7,208 bases of DNA. Origin: Solirubrobacterales bacterium. Its GTDB lineage: Bacteria; Actinomycetota; Thermoleophilia; Solirubrobacterales; Solirubrobacteraceae. Position 1 is the stretch's first letter; each line of letters begins with the position of its first letter. The notes under the pieces are model-generated. The model was not told the origin of the DNA, did not search any database, and was given only the letters and a program-made list of their open reading frames with translations. A program made the position numbers and the translations under genes. The stretch spans positions 15,179-22,386 of the forward strand of contig PLBZ01000010.1 in the NCBI GenBank assembly GCA_003134675.1, given 5' to 3'. This document shows, piece by piece, positions 1 through 5,742 of the stretch.

Positions 1-3000
1 TGAAGGGCTTCAAGTCCTTCCCCGACCGCACGCACCTGGACTTCGGCCCGGGTGTGAGCGTCGTGGTGGGGCCGAACGGCTCGGGCAAGTCGAACGTGAC
101 CGACGCGGTGCTGTGGGCGATGGGTGAGCAGTCGCCGCTTGCAGTGAGGGGCCAGTCGATGCAGGATGTGATCTTCGGGGGTGGACGGGGAGTGCAGGCG
201 CGGAGCGCCGCCGAAGTTGAGATCGTGCTGGACAACTCTGACGGCACAATTGATGTGCCGTTGAGCGAGATCTCGATCGTGCGGCGCTTGGACCGGACGG
301 GCGAGGGGGGATACAGGCTGAATGGCGCGCGTTGCCGATTGACGGACGTGATCGAGGTGCTGTCAGACACGGGGCTGGGGAAGGAGACGCACTCGGTCGT
401 CTCGCAGGGGCGTGTGGAGGCGATCGTGACCTCGAAGCCGCGCGAGCGAAGGCTGCTGATCGAGGAGGCAGCGGGGCTGGGCAAGCATCGCAAGCGCCGC
501 AGGCGCGCGCAGCTGAAGCTGGAGCGCACGCAGGAGAACCTGGATCGGGCGTTTGACGTAGAGCGAGAGGCGCGCACTCGATTGCGGCCGCTGAAGCGCC
601 AGGCCGAGGCGGCCGAGCTGCACGAGCGGTTGGAGCGCCAAATGCTCCAAGCACGCTGGGAGCTTGCCCGTGAGGCAGTGCGTGCGCGCGGAGTGGAGCT
701 GGACCGGGCCGAGGCCGAGGTAAAAGAGGCCCGCACAGCGCGAGCGGAGATCGAGGCGCGGTTGCAGGCGGTGGTGCAGCGACGGGGGAAGGCCGAGCGG
801 GCGCTGGCCGAGCGGGCAGAGCGCCACGATGCGCTGGCACGCCGCGTGTATGACGCCCGCTCAGCGCGCGAGCGGTTGAAGCTGCGCGAGGAGCAGGCAG
901 GCGCGAGCGCGCAGGCGCTGGCCCGGCGGATCGAGCGCGTGGAGCAGGAGCTGGGTGCGCTGAGCGAGGCTGGGGCCGAGACGACAGGCGCGGGCGAGCG
1001 GGACGAGCACGGCGAGACCGGAGAGGGCAGCGAGGAGCGCATCCAGGCGCTGGAGGCCGAGCTTAAAGAGATCGAGAGCAGGCGTGAGCAGGAGATCGAG
1101 CGGGAGATCGAGGGCTTGGAAGGCGAGCGCGAGCGCGAGGCGGCGCGCGTGAGCGAGCTGGAGGAGAAGCTCGAGCAGGCGCGTGCGGGGAGAGCGCGAG
1201 CGGACGAGCTGGCCGAGGAGGCACGCGAGCGGTCGAGGGCAGCCGAACGCGAGGTGCAGGACACGCGCCGGGAGGCGGCGCGGGTGGGCGGGGAGCTGGC
1301 GGTGGCGAACCAGTTTCTGCACAGCCATGCGAGCGTGGGTGATGGAAGTGCCCATCCACCGGAGGGCGCGCCGAAGGCCCTGAGCGAGGAGCTGCGGGTG
1401 CGCGATGGCTATGAGCTGGCGCTGGCCGCCGCGCTCGGCGGCCGTCTGAGCGCGACGCTCGTGCGGGACGTGGCCGGTGCGCAGGAGCTGCTCGATCGTG
1501 CCGGCCCCGACGGTGGCAGCGCGCTGCTGGCCGATCTCGAGTCGGCGGAAGAGTCTGGTGAGCCATCGGTGAGCGACCGCGAGCCTCCGGTGGCTGGCGC
1601 GGAGCGGCTGCTGGACATGGTGAGTGGGCCGAAGGCGGTCTTGGAGCTGGCCGAGCGGCTGCTGGGGGATGCGTGGGTGGTTGAGCGGTTGGAGGATCTT
1701 CCGGCGGGCTTTGGGGGCATCGCCGCCACGCGCACGGGGCGGGTTTGGTTCGCGGCGTGGGGGGAGGTGGGCCAGCTGACCAAGGGTGGCGTCGAGCGTG
1801 TGCTGGCGAGGCGCAATGAACGTGACCGGCTGATCGAGGCGAGCAAGGCGGCCACGCAGGCCGAGCATGCCGCGCGCGCGGGCTCGGAACGGGCCATGGA
1901 GGAACTTCGCGCCGTTGAGGAGGCGCGGGTGCAGGCCGAAGTGGCGCTGCGTGAGGCCGAGCGCCGCTGCGCTGAAGGGAGCGAGGCGCGGCGGCGCACC
2001 GAGTGGCTGATCGAGCAGCGTAGGGCGGCGCCCCAGCAGGGGCCGCTGGCTGTACGCAGGGCACAACTGGAGGGCGAGCTGGCGGCCGAGCGACGTCAGG
2101 CCGAGCGTGTGGCGCATGAGCAGGCCGAGCGGCTGGCGCGGGTGGAGCACTTGCGTGCGCAGCATGCTGCCGACCTGGTGCTGGCGCCGGCGGCCGAGCG
2201 GTTGGCAGAGGCGTGCAAGCGTGTCGGGGAGACGGTGCAGGAGCGGGTGAAGCAGCTGGAGGAGCAGCGCTTGCTCGATCGTGCCGCGGGCGAGGAGATG
2301 GCCGGCGAACTGCGAGCCTGCGCCGGGGAGGAGGCCGAGATCCAGGCGGCGTTGCGCGGAGCGGGCGAGGCCGTGACCGGTGTCGAGGTGGCCGCGCAGC
2401 GGTTGCGTGACCAGGCGCACGAGGCCGCGCAGGAGGCGCAGGCACTCGGCGGACTGCTGGAGCTGTCAGAGCAGGCGCGGGCCGAGGAGGTGGAGCCGCT
2501 GGAGCAGGAGCAGGTCGAGGCGCTCAGCGTGAGGGTGGAGCGACTGCAGAGGCGGCGCGAGCAGCTCGGGCCGGTCAATCCACTGGCACAGGAGGAGTAC
2601 GCGGACGCCGTGAGTCACGTGGAGGAGCTGGAGGGCAGGCGCGCCGATCTGGAGACGGCGCTGCGCGAGCTCAAAGCGGTGATCCGCGAAACCGACCGTC
2701 AGATCCAGGAGACCTTCGAGGAGACGTTTGCCGCTGCCGCGCGCAACTTCGAGGAGCTCGCGAGTGACGTTTTCCCGGGCGGGTCGGGCAGGCTGCGGCT
2801 GGTGCGCGACGAGCAGGCGCCACGGGGGGTGCTGGGTGGGCAGCCGCTGCCGGCGACTGGAGCGGATGGTGGGGACGGGCACGACGGCGGTAAGGAGGCC
2901 GCGGAGGCGGCCGCCGAGGCGGAGGCTGAGCGCGAGGGAGAGGAGGCGGCGGGCGATGAGCTGTTGGGTGTGGAGATCGAGATCACGCCCGCGGGTAAGT

Positions 3001-3347
3001 CGGCGAAGCGCCTGTCGCTGCTGTCGGGCGGTGAGAAGTCGATGACGGCGCTTGCGTTCTTATTCGCGGTGTTTCTGGCGCGGCCGTGTCCGTTTTACAT
3101 CCTCGATGAGGTGGAGGCTGCGCTCGACGACCTGAACTTGGATCGTTTCCTGGCGCTGCTACGTAGGTATGCGGACCGCGCGCAGTTCATTGTGATCACC
3201 CATCAGAAGCGCACGATGGAGGCCGCTGATTGGTTATTTGGCGTGTCGATGGGCGGTGATGGGGTTTCGAAGGTGCTCTCGAGGGGGCTGCCCGCAGAAC
3301 AGGAGAGCCCGCCCACCCAAGCGCCCGAGGTAGCCGAGGTCGCCTGA
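1..3347 (+). CDS. smc: Chromosome partition/condensation protein SMC (5' end missing)
   Basis: Structural maintenance of chromosomes ATPase, which with ScpA/ScpB organises and separates the chromosome. Codons are read in phase from base 3, where KGFKSF is already the conserved N-terminal strand. About 9 residues, including the start codon, therefore lie left of the window. Visible parts in order: Walker A GPNGSGKS (69-92); Q-loop Gln (405-407) in SQGRVEAI; the IEEAAG coil entry (from 459); a long Glu/Arg/Ala coiled coil to about 1330; the hinge, about 1370-1800; the returning coil to about 2700; the ABC signature LSGGE (3021-3035); Walker B ILDE with catalytic Glu (3108-3110); and the H-loop His (3201-3203). 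The two coil arms are nearly equal (roughly 285-300 residues each), as a folded antiparallel coil requires. Full length would be about 1120 residues, slightly short for the family. Odd points are a Gly/acid-rich break in the first coil (about 969-1031), a Ser/Glu/Pro-rich spacer inside the hinge (about 1540-1605), and an insertion in the C-terminal head lobe (about 2817-2960). Identity is certain from the motifs. Confidence 0.97.
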   Translation, partial: KGFKSFPDRTHLDFGPGVSVVVGPNGSGKSNVTDAVLWAMGEQSPLAVRGQSMQDVIFGGGRGVQARSAAEVEIVLDNSDGTIDVPLSEISIVRRLDRTGEGGYRLNGARCRLTDVIEVLSDTGLGKETHSVVSQGRVEAIVTSKPRERRLLIEEAAGLGKHRKRRRRAQLKLERTQENLDRAFDVEREARTRLRPLKRQAEAAELHERLERQMLQARWELAREAVRARGVELDRAEAEVKEARTARAEIEARLQAVVQRRGKAERALAERAERHDALARRVYDARSARERLKLREEQAGASAQALARRIERVEQELGALSEAGAETTGAGERDEHGETGEGSEERIQALEAELKEIESRREQEIEREIEGLEGEREREAARVSELEEKLEQARAGRARADELAEEARERSRAAEREVQDTRREAARVGGELAVANQFLHSHASVGDGSAHPPEGAPKALSEELRVRDGYELALAAALGGRLSATLVRDVAGAQELLDRAGPDGGSALLADLESAEESGEPSVSDREPPVAGAERLLDMVSGPKAVLELAERLLGDAWVVERLEDLPAGFGGIAATRTGRVWFAAWGEVGQLTKGGVERVLARRNERDRLIEASKAATQAEHAARAGSERAMEELRAVEEARVQAEVALREAERRCAEGSEARRRTEWLIEQRRAAPQQGPLAVRRAQLEGELAAERRQAERVAHEQAERLARVEHLRAQHAADLVLAPAAERLAEACKRVGETVQERVKQLEEQRLLDRAAGEEMAGELRACAGEEAEIQAALRGAGEAVTGVEVAAQRLRDQAHEAAQEAQALGGLLELSEQARAEEVEPLEQEQVEALSVRVERLQRRREQLGPVNPLAQEEYADAVSHVEELEGRRADLETALRELKAVIRETDRQIQETFEETFAAAARNFEELASDVFPGGSGRLRLVRDEQAPRGVLGGQPLPATGADGGDGHDGGKEAAEAAAEAEAEREGEEAAGDELLGVEIEITPAGKSAKRLSLLSGGEKSMTALAFLFAVFLARPCPFYILDEVEAALDDLNLDRFLALLRRYADRAQFIVITHQKRTMEAADWLFGVSMGGDGVSKVLSRGLPAEQESPPTQAPEVAEVA

Positions 3348-3358
3348 GCCTCCGCTGC

Positions 3359-3364
3359 TATCGT
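3359..3364 (+). promoter_or_regulatory. Possible -10 element (TATCGT) before ftsY
   Basis: TATCGT fits the TANNNT pattern of actinobacterial -10 boxes and ends 10 bases before the ftsY GTG. With the last T at -7, transcription would start at about 3371, giving a near-leaderless message. That would explain the missing Shine-Dalgarno. No convincing -35 is seen, and a six-base pattern of this looseness is common by chance. Translational coupling to smc is the main alternative. Confidence 0.2.
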
Positions 3365-3374
3365 CGCCCGGCCC

Positions 3375-4373
3375 GTGGCGCGCGATTGGAGCGATCTGTT
3401 CATCACCGGTGGGGTTGCTCGGGAGGACGAGTCCGGGCCCGCCACTGCAGTGGAGAGGCGCCGCGGCGTGTTTCGCCGCTTGCGCGAGAATCTGTCGAAG
3501 ACGCGGCAGGCGCTGAGCGGCGAGATCCAGGCCACCCTGTGGGGGACGCTCGACGAGCACACGTGGGAACGGCTGGAGGAGGCGCTGATCATGGCCGACG
3601 TCGGGGCGAGTACGACGGCATCGGTTGTAGCCACATTGGAGGCGGAGGCGGCCGAGGGTGTTCTCGCGGGCGGGGAGGCGCTGAGCGAACGGTTGATCGA
3701 GCTGCTGGCCGAGACAGCGCGGGTGGGCGACGGTCGTATCGACCTCCGCGCCAGCCCGACGGTGATCATGGCAGTGGGCGTGAACGGCACAGGTAAGACG
3801 ACGACGATCGGCAAGCTCGCATGGCACCTGCGCAACGAGTTGGGGCTGACGGTGCTGCTTGGGGCGGCCGACACGTTCAGGGCCGCGGCGAGTGAGCAGC
3901 TGGAAGGCTGGGCGCGGCGGGCGGGCTGCGAGATCGTGACCGGAGCGGCGGGCTCGGACCCGGGGGCGGTGGCGTTCGAAGCGATAGCTCAGGCACGAAG
4001 CACGGGCGTGGACGTTGTGATCGTCGATACCGCCGGGCGGCTACATACGCAGGACGATCTGATGGCGGAGCTGGGGAAGGTGCGCAGAGTGATCGGCAGA
4101 CAGCTGGAGGGCGCTCCTCACGAGACGCTGCTGATCGTCGACGCGACCACCGGCCAGAACGGGTTGCGCCAGGCGAAGATGTTCGCTGAGACGGCTGATG
4201 TGACGGGGGTCGTGTTGACGAAGCTCGATGGCACCGCCCGCGGCGGGATCGCGCTGGCGATCGCGCGCGAGCTGGAGATGCCGGTGAAGCTGATCGGCGT
4301 GGGCGAGACGGTCGAGGACCTGAGGCCGTTCGATCCCGAGGACTTCGCACGCGCGCTGATCGCCGAGGGGTAA
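3375..4373 (+). CDS. ftsY: Signal recognition particle receptor FtsY
   Basis: SRP receptor GTPase. It docks at the membrane, binds Ffh-ribosome complexes and hands nascent chains to the Sec translocon. 332 residues. The N-domain helices run from about residue 30 to 125, followed by the G domain. Motifs: G1 GVNGTGKT (135-142), G2 DTFRAA (166-171), G3 DTAGR (218-222), G4 TKLD (282-285), G5 GVGE (308-311). DTFRAAASEQL and the C-terminal GVGETVEDLRPF are FtsY hallmarks that separate it from Ffh. The long acidic A domain of E. coli FtsY is absent. Only about 25 poorly conserved residues precede a basic stretch (RRRGVFRRLRENL) that could act as the membrane-targeting helix. The start is GTG, chosen because it is the first in-frame start after smc. 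A GTG at 3450 is possible but would remove part of the lead-in. No Shine-Dalgarno is visible. The gene lies 27 bp after smc, as in many bacteria. Confidence 0.96.
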   Translation: MARDWSDLFITGGVAREDESGPATAVERRRGVFRRLRENLSKTRQALSGEIQATLWGTLDEHTWERLEEALIMADVGASTTASVVATLEAEAAEGVLAGGEALSERLIELLAETARVGDGRIDLRASPTVIMAVGVNGTGKTTTIGKLAWHLRNELGLTVLLGAADTFRAAASEQLEGWARRAGCEIVTGAAGSDPGAVAFEAIAQARSTGVDVVIVDTAGRLHTQDDLMAELGKVRRVIGRQLEGAPHETLLIVDATTGQNGLRQAKMFAETADVTGVVLTKLDGTARGGIALAIARELEMPVKLIGVGETVEDLRPFDPEDFARALIAEG

Positions 4374-4376
4374 CCT
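4371..4376 (+). promoter_or_regulatory. Possible -10 element (TAACCT) overlapping the ftsY stop
   Basis: TAACCT matches TANNNT. Its first three bases are the ftsY TAA stop. Placing its last T at -7 puts transcription start at 4383, one base before the nfeD-like ATG, as expected for a leaderless actinobacterial message. The GGGAGG that follows is too near the ATG to be an ordinary ribosome site, which mildly favours this reading. No good -35 is visible upstream, so it is tentative. Confidence 0.25.
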
Positions 4377-4383
4377 GGGAGGC

Positions 4384-4815
4384 ATGGACATTTGGATCAT
4401 TTGGCTGGTGGCTGCCTGCGTGCTGGGCGTGGGGGAGATGCATCAGGGCGGCTTTTATCTGGCGCCGTTCGCCTTGGGAGCGGCGCTGGCCACCGTGGTG
4501 GCGCTGCTCGGCGTGGGCGTGTCGCTGTCCGCGGTCGTGTTCTTGGCTGCATCTGGGATCGTGTTCGGAACTCTGCGCCCGGTGGCGCGCCGCCATCGGC
4601 GGCTGCCGCCGTCGATCCGGACGGGTGCAGCGGCGCTGGTGGGCAAGCACGCGCTCGTGCTCGAGCGGATCGCCAACGACGAGGGCGTGGGGTGCGTAAA
4701 GATCGACAGCGAGGTGTGGACCGCTCGGAGCTACGAGGAAGACGCAGTGATCGACGCGGGAGAGCGCGTCGAGGTGGTCGAGATACGCGGCGCAACGGCT
4801 TTGGTAATGCGTTGA
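4384..4815 (+). CDS. Short NfeD-family membrane protein (OB-fold)
   Basis: 143-residue NfeD-like protein without the ClpP-like protease domain of long NfeDs. Three hydrophobic segments (about residues 3-18, 23-43 and 46-64) are followed by a basic stretch (PVARRHRR). A soluble domain from about 80 to the end has the NfeD OB-fold pattern: GxAALVGKHALVLE, then a turn and VKIDSEVWTARS, then a final GERVEVVEI strand pair. The usual G-E-x-W of the family reads S-E-V-W here. Short NfeD proteins are known to be encoded next to SPFH proteins and are thought to bind them in membrane microdomains. The SPFH gene directly downstream fits that pairing, so this protein probably acts at the cytoplasmic membrane as its partner. 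No enzyme activity is implied. The ATG is 10 bp after the ftsY stop. A GGGAGG (4377-4382) precedes it by only one base, unusually close for a working ribosome site. Confidence 0.85.
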   Translation: MDIWIIWLVAACVLGVGEMHQGGFYLAPFALGAALATVVALLGVGVSLSAVVFLAASGIVFGTLRPVARRHRRLPPSIRTGAAALVGKHALVLERIANDEGVGCVKIDSEVWTARSYEEDAVIDAGERVEVVEIRGATALVMR

Positions 4816-4832
4816 CCGAGAAAAGACAAACG

Positions 4833-4839
4833 AAAAGGA
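4833..4839 (+). promoter_or_regulatory. Ribosome binding site for the SPFH gene
   Basis: AAAAGGA lies 10 bases before the ATG at 4850, inside a conspicuously A-rich leader (4818-4842) that contrasts with the GC-rich surroundings. Low structure and a purine-rich site suggest efficient initiation, possibly at a higher level than for the upstream genes. It supports the ATG at 4850 as the start. Confidence 0.5.
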
Positions 4840-4849
4840 AACAGCTTCC

Positions 4850-5737
4850 ATGGTCGCTCTGATCGTCATTGCTGTAGTGGTCGTGTTCGCGCTGGTCGTG
4901 GCCGCGCGCACAATTCGTGTCATTCCCCAGGCACGGGCGGGAGTTGTCGAGCGGCTTGGCCGCTACAGCCGCACACTCGAGCCGGGCTTGACGATCGTCA
5001 CGCCGTTCATCGACCGTGTGAAGCCGCTCGTGGACCTGCGCGAGCAGGTCGTCAACTTCGCGCCCCAGTCGGTGATCACCGAAGACAACGTCGTCGTGGG
5101 AATCGAGACGGTCCTGTACTTCACGATCACAGACCCTCGCTCGGCGACCTATGAAATCGCCAACCCCTTGCAGGCCATCGAGCAACTAACCGTCACGACG
5201 CTTAGAAACGTGATCGGTGGCCTTTCGCTTGAGGCAACGCTGACCGCGCGGGAGAACGTCAACACCGAGTTGCGCGTCGTGCTCGACGAGGCGACTGGCA
5301 AGTGGGGCATCAGAATCAACCGGGTGGAGATCAAGTCGGTCGACCCGCCGGCGGACATCAGGACGGCGATGGAGAAGCAGATGCGCGCCGAGCGGGACCG
5401 TCGCGCGGCGATCTTGACGGCGGAAGGCGAGAAGCAGGCACAGATCCTGACGGCTGAGGGTGAGCAGCAGGCGGCGGTGCTCACGGCCGAGGGCGCGCGC
5501 CAAGCCGCGATCCTGCGTGCCGAGGGCGAAGCGAAGGCGATCGACACGGTCTTCAAAGCGATCCACGCGGGCAAACCGAGTCGGGAGCTGTTGAGTTATG
5601 AATACCTGCAGATGCTGCCGCAGTTGGCGGAAGGGGATTCGAACAAGGTGTTCGTGATTCCATCAGAGTTCGCCGAGGCGTTCGGTGGTATTGGTGAGGC
5701 GCTGGCGCGGGGCGCCGGGCGGGATAAGCCCGAGTAG
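4850..5737 (+). CDS. SPFH/Band 7 protein (stomatin/paraslipin, QmcA-like)
   Basis: 295-residue membrane-anchored SPFH (stomatin-prohibitin-flotillin-HflK/C) protein. An N-terminal hydrophobic anchor (residues 2-19) leads into the SPFH domain (about 21-175). Stomatin/paraslipin landmarks are VIPQARAGVVERLGRY, LEPGLTIVTPFIDRV, the VLYFTITDP strand, TTLRNVIGG, ARENVN, WGIRINRVEIKSVDPP and AMEKQMRAERDRRA. A helical tail (about 170-230) carries four 11-residue repeats, followed by a short helix and a polar end. Such proteins form large membrane ring or cage oligomers that organise membrane domains and often regulate membrane proteases. No catalytic residues are expected. The gene lies 34 bp after the NfeD-like gene, its usual partner, and 5 bp before ffh, so co-transcription is likely. 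The subfamily name (QmcA, paraslipin, stomatin-like) cannot be settled from the sequence alone. Confidence 0.93.
   Translation: MVALIVIAVVVVFALVVAARTIRVIPQARAGVVERLGRYSRTLEPGLTIVTPFIDRVKPLVDLREQVVNFAPQSVITEDNVVVGIETVLYFTITDPRSATYEIANPLQAIEQLTVTTLRNVIGGLSLEATLTARENVNTELRVVLDEATGKWGIRINRVEIKSVDPPADIRTAMEKQMRAERDRRAAILTAEGEKQAQILTAEGEQQAAVLTAEGARQAAILRAEGEAKAIDTVFKAIHAGKPSRELLSYEYLQMLPQLAEGDSNKVFVIPSEFAEAFGGIGEALARGAGRDKPE
5405..5536 (+). repeat. Four tandem 11-codon (33-bp) repeats in the SPFH gene
   Basis: Residues 186-229 of the SPFH protein are four consecutive 11-residue units following A-A/Q-I/V-L-T/R-A-E-G-x-x-Q/K. The units are AAILTAEGEKQ, AQILTAEGEQQ, AAVLTAEGARQ and AAILRAEGEAK. Codons differ between units (for example ATCTTG, ATCCTG and GTGCTC at the hydrophobic pair), so the protein pattern, not the DNA, is conserved. 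This looks like an old repeat under selection, not a recent DNA duplication. An 11-residue period fits a hendecad, nearly straight coiled coil. Related AEGE-type repeats are common in stomatin/QmcA-like tails. Confidence 0.9.
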
Positions 5738-5742
5738 GACCG

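Noticed and set aside
1..53. GTG at 54 as the real smc start
   Set aside because: The upstream in-frame codons encode the conserved SMC N-terminal strand (KGFKSFPDR...), so the gene begins before the window and 54 is an internal Val codon.
861..2445. Long open frames on the - strand opposite smc (519 and 460 codons) and similar ones elsewhere
   Set aside because: They are by-products of high GC and the repetitive Glu/Arg/Ala/Leu codons of the smc coiled coil. Their translations are low-complexity Arg/Pro/Ala/Leu-rich with no recognisable domain, and the + strand is clearly coding.
459..2700. Apparent asymmetry of the SMC coiled-coil arms
   Set aside because: Measured from the coil entry and exit, the two arms are about 285 and 297 residues, close enough to pair, so no deletion needs to be invoked.
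4812..4817. TTGACC as a -35 box for the SPFH gene
   Set aside because: It matches the consensus well, but nothing like TANNNT lies 16-19 bp downstream, and it overlaps the nfeD stop codon.
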